From contig JAHDHS010000004.1 in NCBI GenBank assembly GCA_020631215.1, positions 59,166 to 123,165 on the forward strand: a stretch of DNA of 64,000 nucleotides, given 5' to 3'. Below are positions 51,693 through 61,212 of the stretch, piece by piece. The position numbers were made by a program, and so were the translations under genes. Below the pieces are notes generated by a model, which saw nothing but the letters and a program-made list of their open reading frames with translations, was not told the DNA's origin and ran no database searches. This stretch comes from Hellea sp. GTDB lineage: Bacteria; Pseudomonadota; Alphaproteobacteria; Caulobacterales; Maricaulaceae. Position 1 is the stretch's first letter. Each line of letters begins with the position of its first letter.

Positions 51693-52454
51693 TTAATTTC
51701 CAACGCTCACAGGCGCATAGACGATGTCCGGGGCAGCTTCGCCTTTGGCGATACGCGTTGCCTGACGCATTTCAATTGCATCCGCTCCGCTCAGCACATC
51801 CCAAGAATTAGTATCCAGATTATAACGGGCGATTTCCGTCTCATCCTTTGTGACATAGACCAGTGCCGTCCGGCCGAAGCGGATGAAGTTAACGACATTA
51901 CCCGCCTTCGTCGGATGAGATCCTTCATAGCTATCGATACCAAGGCCATATGACACTTCGATTTTATAGGCATTAAGCACCTTACGATACTGCTCTGCCG
52001 GAGAGATGTCCGGATTGGCTAAGACCGCTTTGACGCTTTCAACTCTGGCAAGACGCTCACTCTTATTAAATGGAAGGTCAGAGTTCACACTGTCTTCGAG
52101 TGCCACAGCCATCTTTAGCATCATGGGCGACATACCCTGTTTGATCTGCTCAACTGTGCCGAGTTGGCGGCGCAAACTTGCGATTTCAGAGTCTTGAGAC
52201 GCCTTGAAAATTTCCTGCTGGGCAACAAAAAGCTCGATATTATCTTTCTGTTGCAGCACAGCCCGATATTCCCGGATCGCTGAGTCTGCTTGTTCGTCAA
52301 GGTTTTCCACCGTTTGCTGGGAAGCCGCAGAGGCCGCCGTCGATGACTTGGCTGTGTTAAGCGCGCTGTCCAGCTGGGCAAAAGCCGGCGACGACAACAT
52401 CGCTCCCACGGCCCCCGCCAGCCACAAACGCTTGGCTATTGAAGATTTAAGCAT
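51693..52454 (-). CDS. periplasmic DUF3450 protein 2
   Basis: A 253-residue DUF3450 protein: signal peptide (GAVGAMLSSPAFAQ), coiled coil (EQADSAIREYRAVLQQKDNIELFVAQQEIFKASQDSEIASLRRQL) and a compact C-terminal domain (YKIEVSYGLGIDSYEGSH, VVNFIRFGRTALVYVTKDE, DIVYAPV). DUF3450 genes commonly precede ttpC in TonB2-type operons and probably contact the TtpC coiled coil. A diverged tandem paralogue of the next entry. Confidence 0.88.
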   Translation of the reverse strand: MLKSSIAKRLWLAGAVGAMLSSPAFAQLDSALNTAKSSTAASAASQQTVENLDEQADSAIREYRAVLQQKDNIELFVAQQEIFKASQDSEIASLRRQLGTVEQIKQGMSPMMLKMAVALEDSVNSDLPFNKSERLARVESVKAVLANPDISPAEQYRKVLNAYKIEVSYGLGIDSYEGSHPTKAGNVVNFIRFGRTALVYVTKDETEIARYNLDTNSWDVLSGADAIEMRQATRIAKGEAAPDIVYAPVSVGN

Positions 52455-52523
52455 GGTTTCCTTCCAAGTTTACTATCGTTATTATAAGGCCCTTGATCAG
52501 GCTCTTTTCTGAAAATTTCACAG

Positions 52524-53339
52524 CTATTGCGCCGCGTCTGAGACTCGCACAGGCCCGATTAAAGGGCTTGGCGCACTCTCGCCGCGCGAAATACGGACAG
52601 CCTTACGAATGCCCATAAGCTCTCCGCCGGGTAATTTATCCCACTCGGTCGTTTCCGCATTGTAGCGGTAACCTTCTGAACTGTCCTGAGCCAGATAGAC
52701 GAGAGACAGACGTCCGAAATGCAGGTAATTGCCGTCTTTTAGCGAATCTTCTAGATCGGCCAATGTCGCGCCATTTTCCAGCGCCTCTGTCTGATCATCA
52801 GATAAAGCGCATTTAGATGAGCTTTGATTGGCCTCACATGCTGCAAAACGTCCGCCCGGATTGACGGGGTCATTGCCCGGATAGGATGACACTGAGTTTC
52901 CGTAATTTATTTCTACATCGTACAATGTCATGGCGAGACGGAAAAGCTCACTTTCGCCAATCGCGTCATTAGCCAATTTTTCTTTAAGGTTATCTAGGCG
53001 ATTGAACCGCTCCACACGGCGAAATGGCAGATCTTTATTGATCTCTTTTTCGATCTCACTGACCATACTCGCCACCAATGGACGAATTGTTTCCTTGGTC
53101 GCCGGTAAGGCGGCGATTTGAGCTCTTAAGCTACTGATCTGCCCTTCTTGCTGAGCCAGATAGGCCTCTTTCTGGGCGATCGACAGTTTCAGATCGGAGA
53201 TTTGCTGAAGCAGAGCTGTGTAAGTGTCTGCTCTGCTATCTGCGTCTTGTGCATTCGCTACGCTAATATGACCGCAGACTGACACCGCAATTACGGCACA
53301 AGCACTAAGCATTTTACGGGCGATTTTAGAGTTCACCAC
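52524..53339 (-). CDS. periplasmic DUF3450 protein 1
   Basis: A 271-residue DUF3450 protein, first gene of the TonB operon. Signal peptide (ACAVIAVSVCGHISVANA), coiled coil (LLQQISDLKLSIAQKEAYLAQQEGQISSLRAQI), then the same C-terminal fold as the next gene (YDVEINYGNSVSSYPG, YLHFGRLSLVYLAQDSSEGYRYN, PLIGPVRV). It contains an inserted segment of about 35 residues with two Cys (FAACEANQSSSKCALS) not present in the paralogue. Zur-like and CtrA-like sites lie 70-150 bases upstream. Confidence 0.88.
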   Translation of the reverse strand: MVNSKIARKMLSACAVIAVSVCGHISVANAQDADSRADTYTALLQQISDLKLSIAQKEAYLAQQEGQISSLRAQIAALPATKETIRPLVASMVSEIEKEINKDLPFRRVERFNRLDNLKEKLANDAIGESELFRLAMTLYDVEINYGNSVSSYPGNDPVNPGGRFAACEANQSSSKCALSDDQTEALENGATLADLEDSLKDGNYLHFGRLSLVYLAQDSSEGYRYNAETTEWDKLPGGELMGIRKAVRISRGESAPSPLIGPVRVSDAAQ

Positions 53340-53407
53340 TCACGTCCTCCTAGTTTCTGTCTGCCTTAAGGCATGTCTTTTCTCGCCGCTTACACGCGAC
53401 CGAGATG

Positions 53408-53422
53408 TTAATCAATCATTAC
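53408..53422. promoter_or_regulatory. near-consensus CtrA site upstream of the TonB operon
   Basis: TTAATCAATCATTAC matches TTAA-N7-TTAA at seven of eight fixed positions, 70 bases before the first operon ATG. In an AT-rich region such matches are expected fairly often, so confidence is low. Confidence 0.3.
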
Positions 53423-53473
53423 CGAACATATATCGCAAGGAAAATCCGAAAAAAAATGACAATAACGTAAATT

Positions 53474-53486
53474 GTTATAATGTAAC
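53474..53486. promoter_or_regulatory. Zur-like box upstream of the TonB operon
   Basis: GTTATAATGTAAC is a one-mismatch palindrome (GTTAT-AAT-GTAAC) of the GTTAT...ATAAC class, about 135 bases before the first DUF3450 ATG. A related palindrome precedes the accessory tonB gene at 45330. Zinc- or iron-responsive control of TonB systems would be natural, but the identity of the regulator is inferred. Confidence 0.35.
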
Positions 53487-53539
53487 CGATTGAAATAATC
53501 AACTATGCAGCGCAGCTCTACAAAAAACGTGAAAAATAA

Positions 53540-53613
53540 TGGTTGGGGCGGCTGGATTCGAACCAACGATCACGGGATCAAAACCCGATGCCTTACCGCT
53601 TGGCTACGCCCCA
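53540..53613 (-). tRNA. tRNA-Gln (anticodon UUG)
   Basis: On the minus strand TGGGGCGTAGCCAAGCGGTA begins the acceptor and D arms. The anticodon loop TTTTGAT gives UUG (Gln, CAA/CAG), the T arm is GGTTCGAATCC, and the acceptor closes with CGCCCCA. Discriminator A and an encoded CCA follow. All four stems can be paired by eye. Solitary, between the TonB operon and sppA. Confidence 0.95.
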
Positions 53614-53815
53614 AAATAAAGAGCTTGTCTTGTGAGCGCGGTCTTTATGCCCTCGCAACCAAAAACGCAATGGGATTTTCGGCATAGTATCACACATTTT
53701 CAGGCAGATTGTCGCAATAGAGCTCTGTAAAAACCATTTGAATCTTAATCAGGATACCCTTATCGTTTATCGGTAAATTAAATTAAGCCCGCACAAACGG
53801 GTTATTGGAGTATCC

Positions 53816-55573
53816 ATGCGTCAGTTTTTCATCACCGTCATCGGCGTCATCGTCGGCATGTTCGCATTCTTCTTTGTATTGTTCCTTCTGTTGATGGGAA
53901 TCGGCGCAATCGGCGCCGCGACCTCTGGTGATGATGCCGGGGACACAGTTCTAACACTCGACCTGCGCAAGCCCATGCAGGATCATGACAGCTCTGCCTC
54001 TTTGTTTAACGCCAAGCCAAATTCGGTGATTACAACGGTCCGGGCTTTGAAGCGGGCCAAAACTGATGACGATGTGAAAGGCGTTTTTATTCGCGCTGAA
54101 AGCTTCGGCATGGCACCGGCCAGCGCCGAAGAGCTTCGACTGGCGCTTTTGGATTTCAAAACCAGCGGCAAATTCGTGATTGCCCACGCCCAAGGTTTTG
54201 AAAGCCCGTCTCTGATTCCCTTTCAAGTCGTCTCCGGCGCGGATGAGATCTGGATGCAGGACACAACCGGTTTTGCCATTTCCGGCATTCGCAGCGAATC
54301 AGAGTTTTACGGCGGCGTGTTTGAGAAAATCGGCGCAAAACCGCAATTCGAACAATTCCACGAATATAAGAACGCGGCCAATACATATACGCAAACAGGC
54401 TATACCGACGCCCACCGGGAAGCCGTGACGTCCTATCTGACGTCTCTTTATGACAACGCCACCGCCCATATCGCCGAAGACCGCGGTTTGGAATTGACAA
54501 CTTTACAGGGCCTGCTCGAATCCGCGCCGCACAGCGCAGAGGATGCTATGGCCGCCAAGCTGGTAGACAAGCTCGGCCATATTGAAACAGCGCGCGCCTA
54601 TGTTAAAAAGAAAGCCGGTGGGGACGACGTGACCTTTAAATCCATTCAGGACTACGGCTATGGTTACAGCAGCGGTAAAGATGCCATCGCCTTTATCGGT
54701 GGCCAGGGCCCGGTCGTGACGGGCGAGAGCAGCGCCGGGAGCCTCTTTAACTCTGCCGTCACCATGGGAGGTGACACGCTCGCGCAATCGATCGACAAAG
54801 CCGTCAAAGACAAATCTGTCAAAGCCATTATCTTGCGCATCAGCACGGGCGGCGGCTCTGCGGCGGCGTCCGATCAAATCCTGGCAGCCGCCGACCGCGC
54901 CCAAGAAGCCGGCAAGCCCGTGATTGTCAGCATGGGCCAATATGCGGCCTCTGGCGGATATTACGCGGCCGCCAAGGCCGACCACATTGTAGCCCTGCCC
55001 CAGACCATCACCGGATCCATCGGCGTGTTGGGCGGTAAGGTAGCCTTTGAGGACAGCTTTGCCAAAATCGGCTATAACATAGACGGCATCACAATTGGCG
55101 GCGATTATGCCGGAGCCTATTCCGTTGATGAGCCGTTCAACCAAAGTCAGCGTGCCGCCTTCCGCCAGCAAATGTCGGACATATATGAAGATTTCACGGC
55201 GCGCGTCGCCGAAGGCCGCAATATGCCGATTGAGCGCGTCAAGGAAATCGCCAAGGGCCGCGTCTGGACCGGCGCCCAAGCTAAGGAAATCGGCCTGGTC
55301 GACGAGCTTGGTGGGTTTGAAACCGCCCTCGCCGCCGCCAAACGCCTGGCTGAGATTGATGAAGACACCAAAGTCAAAGTCAAAATCTTCCCGCGGCCCA
55401 AATCCACCAGCGAGCAATTTGAAGAGCTGCTAAGCGGCAGCGCACAGCTCCAGTCAGACATCGAGGCCTTACGTGAAATCTCACAGCTCCCCGAAGTCCA
55501 AGCCGCCCTCAAAGCTCGCCGCGCCACACGCATTGGCAATGAATTATCCGCTGATATTCCAGAGATAAAATAA
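53816..55573 (+). CDS. sppA: signal peptide peptidase SppA (67 kDa type)
   Basis: A 585-residue tandem-domain SppA. N-terminal membrane helix (VIGVIVGMFAFFFVLFLLLMGIGAIGAA), an N-terminal domain with the catalytic Lys in HEYKNAANTY and a C-terminal domain with the nucleophile Ser in AASGGYYAAAKADHIVA. TGSIGVLGGK and GRVWTGAQAKEIGLVDELGG are family signatures. It degrades cleaved signal peptides in the inner membrane. Length matches the E. coli enzyme class (about 600). ATG start with GGAG upstream. Confidence 0.95.
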   Translation: MRQFFITVIGVIVGMFAFFFVLFLLLMGIGAIGAATSGDDAGDTVLTLDLRKPMQDHDSSASLFNAKPNSVITTVRALKRAKTDDDVKGVFIRAESFGMAPASAEELRLALLDFKTSGKFVIAHAQGFESPSLIPFQVVSGADEIWMQDTTGFAISGIRSESEFYGGVFEKIGAKPQFEQFHEYKNAANTYTQTGYTDAHREAVTSYLTSLYDNATAHIAEDRGLELTTLQGLLESAPHSAEDAMAAKLVDKLGHIETARAYVKKKAGGDDVTFKSIQDYGYGYSSGKDAIAFIGGQGPVVTGESSAGSLFNSAVTMGGDTLAQSIDKAVKDKSVKAIILRISTGGGSAAASDQILAAADRAQEAGKPVIVSMGQYAASGGYYAAAKADHIVALPQTITGSIGVLGGKVAFEDSFAKIGYNIDGITIGGDYAGAYSVDEPFNQSQRAAFRQQMSDIYEDFTARVAEGRNMPIERVKEIAKGRVWTGAQAKEIGLVDELGGFETALAAAKRLAEIDEDTKVKVKIFPRPKSTSEQFEELLSGSAQLQSDIEALREISQLPEVQAALKARRATRIGNELSADIPEIK

Positions 55574-55591
55574 ATTTCCGCTGACAGAGAC

Positions 55592-55608
55592 GGGGGCATC
55601 AAGCCCCC
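55592..55608 (+). terminator. hairpin after sppA
   Basis: GGGGGC-ATCAA-GCCCCC, a 6-bp GC stem 19 bases after the sppA stop. No T run follows, so it would be a weak or factor-assisted terminator. Confidence 0.35.
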
Positions 55609-55997
55609 TGGCAACCCTATATCGTCCAAGCGCACGCCGAGATAAATCATCATTGCGCGCTCGCCGGATTGGCTTGAAGAGCGACATCTATCATGGCCTC
55701 TAGGGACAATGAAATCACACGAACAATGTCCAATAACATTCCCTAACCTCTACCCGGGCTCGGCTATGTTACGGCATTACCCTCTTTCTTTGTGACGCAC
55801 TCATGTGAAATCGAGAGAGAACCATAACCTTTCCTTTCTTGTCATCCCGGACAAGCCGCAAAGCGGCGCGATCCGGGACTTCTTGACTGTTTGTGGGTAA
55901 GAGGTCCGCCCCGCTCATCCCAGCCCCCACCTTCATGAGGATAAACTCCGGCTGGAACGCAGCCGTAAACGACCGATTGTGCGGTATGACTTTTATT
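55609..55997. other. non-coding stretch with a GTCATCCCGGA-type palindrome
   Basis: No gene is supported. At about 55841-55880 there is an imperfect palindrome, CATCCCGGACAAGCCGC ... GCGGCGCGATCCGGGA, of a kind scattered through many alphaproteobacterial genomes. The remainder is featureless to me. Confidence 0.5.
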
Positions 55998-56153
55998 CTC
56001 CCTCTCCCAAAGGGAGAGGGTGGCTAGAGCGTTTTGAAAAAAACGCGGGAGTCGGATGAGGGGATATGATCCCGAGAATCATAATATCCAATCGAGGCTT
56101 GGAACCCCTCACCCACGGCTGCGCCGCACCCTCTCCCCATGGGAGAGGGGGAC
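55998..56153. repeat. dispersed palindromic repeat, copy D
   Basis: Starts CCCTCTCCCAAAGGGAGAGGG and ends CCCTCTCCCCATGGGAGAGGG. The internal GGATGAGGGGATATGATC..GAGAATCAT and TCGAGGCTTGGAACCCCTCACCC parallel copy C closely. It ends 5 bases from the stop of the basic proline-rich gene at 56159. Confidence 0.85.
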
Positions 56154-56158
56154 AATTT

Positions 56159-56836
56159 TTAAATCGGAGGGCGGTCTATCGGAGGAGAGACTCCCCGCGG
56201 GGGCGCACCGCTACTCGGCGGTGGGCTGTAGCCGCCGCTGAATTTATGTGTGGGCCGAAGTTCGTCGGGGGTTACTTCCAGCGGCAGGCAGCGCATAGTG
56301 TATTGGCGCTTTACTTGGGTCTCTTTGCGCTTCGGTTTCTTGGGCGGATTATTCATTTGGCTCGTCTTGATAACCGCCAATCTGTAATGTCCGAAACGAT
56401 CTGTCTTGGGCTTCCATTTGCAGGGTGTCTTGCGCGCATATTGTTTGGCAGGCCGATCAAAGCTTGGCCTTGGGGCTTTGGGGTAAGGGTCAGGACGATT
56501 GCGATTGGAACTGAAAATCTTGGCCTCGCGCCTTCGCCGTTCCCACGAAACCATCGCCATTTTCCCGCCCAGATCATCATGAACGCGCCGGCGGGTATTC
56601 GGGTCATGCCTTAGCAGTTCCCGCCGTTCATATTGCCGCAGCGTATAAATATGCCGCGCCATGCGCCGGGTCATACGTTGCATGCGCTGAGCATATCTAA
56701 GCACAAATTTCATATCCGGCATCGCCCGGTTCATCAGCCGCAGATAGACCATAATCAAAGTGTCCATCAAAGCCGAGGCGTAATCCGCCGTGCTGAGGGA
56801 CGCAGAGTCAGTCGTGATATGTCCGTCACTTTTCAC
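56159..56836 (-). CDS. orphan basic proline-rich protein, paralogue 2
   Basis: A 225-residue paralogue of 45581-46285: YLRLMNRAMPDMKFVLRYAQRMQRMTRR, QYERRELLRHDPNTRRRVHDDLGGKMAMVSWERRRREAK, RKTPCKWKPKTDRFGHYRLAVIKT, MRCLPLEVTPDELRP and a Pro-rich tail ending PPI. Basic throughout, no membrane segment or signal peptide. No function can be assigned; nucleic-acid or envelope binding are possibilities. The duplicated block includes the repeat copy at its 3' end. Confidence 0.75.
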   Translation of the reverse strand: MKSDGHITTDSASLSTADYASALMDTLIMVYLRLMNRAMPDMKFVLRYAQRMQRMTRRMARHIYTLRQYERRELLRHDPNTRRRVHDDLGGKMAMVSWERRRREAKIFSSNRNRPDPYPKAPRPSFDRPAKQYARKTPCKWKPKTDRFGHYRLAVIKTSQMNNPPKKPKRKETQVKRQYTMRCLPLEVTPDELRPTHKFSGGYSPPPSSGAPPRGVSPPIDRPPI

Positions 56837-56943
56837 CCTTTAAAGGTGACACAGGATTTCAAAGCGGGGATACAAATTCTTTAAACGCCAGCAAATATGG
56901 GAAAACCACAAAATTTAGCGAGGAATGTAACATTCACGCCCAT

Positions 56944-56971
56944 AAAAAAAACGGGCTCCGAAGAGCCCGTT
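56944..56971 (-). terminator. intrinsic terminator of the Oar-type receptor gene
   Basis: Stem AACGGGCTC / GAGCCCGTT with a 4-base loop. On the minus strand it is followed by a run of eight T, 25 bases after the receptor stop. A textbook rho-independent terminator. Confidence 0.9.
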
Positions 56972-56995
56972 CTGAAATTAAGATCTGGAAGAAAC

Positions 56996-59900
56996 TTAGT
57001 ACTTGAAGTTCACACCAAGACGCACACGACGACGCGCTTGATATGAAGACTCGCGACCATATGAAGCTAGAGCCAAACCTGATGAGTCCTCGCCAAATTC
57101 TTGGAAGTCATTTTTACCCTGGCTATTCAAGATATTGAATACATCAGCCCGGAAAGTCAGATCACCAAAGTCAATGAAGCTTGGAGAATATGAGAATGAC
57201 ATATCAAATTGGTGAATCCAATCGCTCTCAAATGCTGTTCCACGAGGCACTAACTGACCTTGGCAGAAGTTTGAAGCGGCATCATAAGCCTGCGCGAATA
57301 CGTCTGTTGGGTGAATACCAATACAGCCATATTTACGCGGTGATGTCAGACGATAGTTACCACCAACGGTGATTTCGTCGTTGACATTATAGAAGCCACG
57401 CACCTTCAGCTTGTGAGCACGGTGATTAGGCAGGAGCCCCTTGGCGCCATCCACCAAACCAGGCTGGTCAAAGTCCTGCGTGATACCCGCATCATCTTGA
57501 CCATTATCTGATTTAACAGAACCTTCATAGTTACCACGGCTTTCTGAAAGCGTGTAAGAAATATCCGCCAAGCCCCAATCGAAGTTTTTCTTGGCAGTAA
57601 GTTCTGCGGCAACATAAGTCCGTGTGGCTTTAGGATAATTCAAATCTTCAGCAGAAAGCTCAAAATTGATCAGCTCTGTGATAGGATCACCATTAGAGTC
57701 GGTCAGACCAGCAAGATCAGCCGTTACAGATGTAACACGCATATCTTGGCCCGGATTCGTCAGAACATATTGGTGGAAACCAGTCCAAACACTGTCACAT
57801 CCCTGGATGCCTTCACGATCACAGTAATCAAGGACAGCCGCATCAATCGCAACATCTTCAAGCGTTGAAGCCAAGTCGCGATAGGTAAACGCAAGGGATG
57901 TTTCCCACCCATCGATGAAATCATTTGTGCTCTCGAAGCGATGACGCATGCCCACGATTGTTTCGTCTACATACATCGGATCCAGATCTGCATTCACGAG
58001 TGCTGATGTTTCACCAACTTGCCCACTACCGGTAACGCGACGGCGGAACGAGTTCGGGTTTGTTATGATTGGTGTCAGATCCGCGTTAATACCAGAGATA
58101 TCAAAGAATGACTGAATGAAGGTTTCCGCACCCGCCAAACGAATATTTGTGTTCGCAGCAACGGGCAAGAAATACCGACCCCATGACCCAAAGACGGTCG
58201 AACGATCATCTGGCAAGTCATATGAAGCGCCAAGGCGTGGCGCCCACTGGTTCTTAAGCTTGGTAAACGTCCGGCCATCTGCATCTTTGTTATTAAAGGT
58301 TTCGTTACGAATACCCAAATTCAACGTCAGACGATCTGTGACTTCCCATGCATCTTGCAAGTAAAAAGCAGTCTGAATAGTTTCAAAAGAACCACCTACC
58401 GAATAATCACGGCGACGGACACAGTCGCTACCAGCTGTATGGTTGGCAGGAACCGCATCTGCACTGCCAGCCACACTGTCACACTGCGCCGGGTTAAAGT
58501 ATGCGAAATACACTCCGCCTGAAACAGTTGTTTCATCCAAGGCCGTCAATTTTTCACGATCAACACCAATACGGAAGTGGTGATCCCCAAAGAAATCATC
58601 AAGATAGTAATCCAGATCAGCGCGCATAAGCTCACGCTCATCATTTCCTTTGGAAACCAAGAAGTTCACCCAGTCACCCGCAATGAAAGGCAGGCCTGTA
58701 ACTGAGGCAGCACCACCAAAGTTGACGATAACTGGGTTGTCGTCGGCAGAGGATTGTGCCGTTTGATCAAAAGTCTGATGGCCATATAAAGCTGAGAACG
58801 TCAGGTTTTCACCGAAATTACCAGTATATTTACCGATATGCACGTCACCGCCAGAGCCTGCAACACCGACTCCATCTTCCCAGTCAATCTCATCAACAGA
58901 ACCATCCGAGTCGTATGTCACGTCACCACTTCGTGTGATGGTCTCGTTCTCATCCCGAATGAATGTGTATTCGAATTGATGATCATCATTTAGGAAGAAA
59001 TCCAATTTGGCCCCAAAGAACGGATCGTTATTCTTGGTCAAGGTTGTTTGACCCGTATTCCCAACTGATAGACCAGTATTAGGATTTGATAGGCCCTGGT
59101 TGAAGGTTTGCGCTTCAAAGTCTTGGAAGTTGTAAAGACCAAAGAAGAATAGACGATCTTTAATGATTGGACCTGATGCCCAGATATTACCATCAAGATT
59201 GTCTCTTTCGGTCAAACTACGGTTAGATCGCGTTCTTTGACCAAAGGTGTCAGGCTGGCTGCCATAGAGGAAGTCAGGCTCCCAATATGCATTTGCACCA
59301 AAGTGGAATTCATTACTACCTGACTTGGTTACAGCGTTGACCACGCCGCCTGTAGAACGACCAAATTCTGCGGCATAACCACCCGTTTTTGTCTCGACTT
59401 GCTCATAAAATTCGAATGGAACAGCCGAAGAACCCACAAAGTTACGGAAATCTGTCGTGTTCATACCGTTGATGTAGTAGGCATTTTCCGCAACAGATGA
59501 ACCAGAAATCGATGCCAAGTTACCAAACGCTGAGTCACCGCTAGTTGTACCCGGAGCAAGCAAGGCTACGGATGCAAGGTTACGAGCCAGAGGCTGTGTG
59601 TTAAATGTCTCTTCAACATCTACGACCAAACCCAGTTGGTTAGCCGAAAAGTCTGTCACCAAAGGTGAAGAAGAGATTTGCGCTGTTGCGACAATTTCAT
59701 CCATTGCCGGTACGATATTGTAAGAGCCGATGCTGTTAACCCGAACTCTGACATCTTCGACTGTATTCCCATTAGCGGAAAGGGTGTAGGTTCCAATGCT
59801 AAGACGGCTGAATCTATACTCGCCGTTAGAGTCTGTAACAGCGGTACGCTCAAAACCCCGGTCATTGGAACGCAAAGTAACTGTCGTTCCTGCGGCTGCG

Positions 59901-60058
59901 GTTCCATCGCCATTATAGACAGTACCCTGAACACCACCAGATGTGTAATCTTGCGCAAAAGCCGTTGTGGCGATCATTGCTGGCGCCATACCACCGAACG
60001 CCACTGCGGCGCCGAGCATTGTGGATCGCAACAATCCTTGTTTAGTTGACTTAATCAT
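56996..60058 (-). CDS. Oar-type TonB-dependent outer-membrane receptor
   Basis: A 1020-residue protein. Signal peptide (AMIATTAFAQ), a carboxypeptidase-regulatory-like beta domain (GVQGTVYNGDGTAAAGTTVTLRS, residues about 40-120), a plug domain (FNTQPLARNLASVALLAPGTT, VETKTGGYAAEFGRSTGGVVNAVTKSGSN) and a long beta barrel ending RRVRLGVNFKY with a C-terminal aromatic. Oar-like receptors are tied to protein or peptide uptake and adhesion, and they depend on TonB. The nearby TonB operons are the likely energy source. The terminator follows directly. Confidence 0.92.
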   Translation of the reverse strand: MIKSTKQGLLRSTMLGAAVAFGGMAPAMIATTAFAQDYTSGGVQGTVYNGDGTAAAGTTVTLRSNDRGFERTAVTDSNGEYRFSRLSIGTYTLSANGNTVEDVRVRVNSIGSYNIVPAMDEIVATAQISSSPLVTDFSANQLGLVVDVEETFNTQPLARNLASVALLAPGTTSGDSAFGNLASISGSSVAENAYYINGMNTTDFRNFVGSSAVPFEFYEQVETKTGGYAAEFGRSTGGVVNAVTKSGSNEFHFGANAYWEPDFLYGSQPDTFGQRTRSNRSLTERDNLDGNIWASGPIIKDRLFFFGLYNFQDFEAQTFNQGLSNPNTGLSVGNTGQTTLTKNNDPFFGAKLDFFLNDDHQFEYTFIRDENETITRSGDVTYDSDGSVDEIDWEDGVGVAGSGGDVHIGKYTGNFGENLTFSALYGHQTFDQTAQSSADDNPVIVNFGGAASVTGLPFIAGDWVNFLVSKGNDERELMRADLDYYLDDFFGDHHFRIGVDREKLTALDETTVSGGVYFAYFNPAQCDSVAGSADAVPANHTAGSDCVRRRDYSVGGSFETIQTAFYLQDAWEVTDRLTLNLGIRNETFNNKDADGRTFTKLKNQWAPRLGASYDLPDDRSTVFGSWGRYFLPVAANTNIRLAGAETFIQSFFDISGINADLTPIITNPNSFRRRVTGSGQVGETSALVNADLDPMYVDETIVGMRHRFESTNDFIDGWETSLAFTYRDLASTLEDVAIDAAVLDYCDREGIQGCDSVWTGFHQYVLTNPGQDMRVTSVTADLAGLTDSNGDPITELINFELSAEDLNYPKATRTYVAAELTAKKNFDWGLADISYTLSESRGNYEGSVKSDNGQDDAGITQDFDQPGLVDGAKGLLPNHRAHKLKVRGFYNVNDEITVGGNYRLTSPRKYGCIGIHPTDVFAQAYDAASNFCQGQLVPRGTAFESDWIHQFDMSFSYSPSFIDFGDLTFRADVFNILNSQGKNDFQEFGEDSSGLALASYGRESSYQARRRVRLGVNFKY

Positions 60059-60210
60059 TAAAAACCCCTTCGAACTGGTTTGTTTAATCTATGAATATAG
60101 CTGTACGCAGACGGAATCCACGCACGATTGTCACCGCCTTTAGACAAATGCCTAACTGGCTTCAAGCTGTATTATAAAGAAAAGTTCATGAAGGCTGACA
60201 TTTATTGTGA

Positions 60211-61212
60211 GTGTTGCATATTTCACACAACAAACATTCTCCGCAAGGTCGCGACTTAAAGCTAGGCAATTTCGGCTATTTTTTCTATGCAGGACTCAAT
60301 GATTTACTGGCACATTCATTCCATATGCTGCCTGTGAGAGACTTCACATGGTCCCCTCGGGGGGTGCGGGTCAAAGAAACCGGTGCTTTTATTCCGTTTT
60401 CATGGGCTTTGGCGTGGGATGTTTGGCGCGGCGGGTCATATATATTGTTTGAGTGGCTGCGGCCCCGGCACAGCCCGCCTCATATCCCGATGACATTCCA
60501 TCCCCGCCCGCCCCGCGCTTGGTATTTGCTCTGGGGCGCACTGCGGCAGGGCGGCGTGGTTGCAGGCAAACACGGCATGCCCGCCTATTTTTACGATGAA
60601 ACCTATGCGGCGCCGGAGCATAGCTTGCCAAAGGGCTTAAATAGCGGCTGCACGGATATCTCCAAAAGCCGCGTTGCAGATATATTTGAACAGGTGTTCG
60701 GCTACAGCCTCTCCATTGATCCCCAGACCCATGAAGGCCCTTATGTCGCCAAATCAGAGATCAATGGCCGACATGACGGACAAATTTGTGACACTCCGCA
60801 AACGCCCCGGCCCGGCTATGTTTATCAACGCCTGATTGACACAAAAACCAAGGATGGCCTGGTCACAGACATACGCTGCCCCACGGTCTACGGACAGATC
60901 CCCCTGATTTTCGTCAAACAGCGCCCGGCGGCCCGGAGATTTGAGAATTTAAACACCCAATGCCGTCTGGCCGATCCGGATGAGCTGTTGAGCGCAGATG
61001 AACGCCGCCAAATTTCACGATTTTGTCAAAAAATAGGGCTAGACTGGGGTGGCTTGGATATTTTACGCGACAACCGGAATGACCGGATATATATTGTCGA
61101 TGTCAATAAAACAGATATGGGACCCCCGCTGGCCTTACCACTAAGACATAAACTCCGCGCCACCAAAGTTCTAGGCCGGGCTCTGCGCGCCGCCTTATTG
61201 GAACGCAGCTAA
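60211..61212 (+). CDS. ATP-grasp-like protein of unknown substrate
   Basis: A 333-residue protein from a GTG start; the start is uncertain, as no good ribosome site is visible and later ATGs exist. The C-terminal 120 residues resemble an ATP-grasp core (YVYQRLIDTKTKDGLVTDIRCPTVYGQIPLIFVKQRP, FCQKIGLDWGGLDILRDNRNDRIYIVDVNKTDMGPPL), with the Asp and Asn of the metal site present. The N-terminal part is rich in Trp, Pro and His. Perhaps a peptide or cell-surface ligase. Its stop overlaps the next ATG (TAATG), so the two are translated as a pair. Confidence 0.65.
   Translation: MLHISHNKHSPQGRDLKLGNFGYFFYAGLNDLLAHSFHMLPVRDFTWSPRGVRVKETGAFIPFSWALAWDVWRGGSYILFEWLRPRHSPPHIPMTFHPRPPRAWYLLWGALRQGGVVAGKHGMPAYFYDETYAAPEHSLPKGLNSGCTDISKSRVADIFEQVFGYSLSIDPQTHEGPYVAKSEINGRHDGQICDTPQTPRPGYVYQRLIDTKTKDGLVTDIRCPTVYGQIPLIFVKQRPAARRFENLNTQCRLADPDELLSADERRQISRFCQKIGLDWGGLDILRDNRNDRIYIVDVNKTDMGPPLALPLRHKLRATKVLGRALRAALLERS

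Noticed and set aside
18821-56153. Dispersed repeats as a CRISPR array.
   Set aside because: Copies are tens of kilobases apart with no regular spacers and no cas genes.
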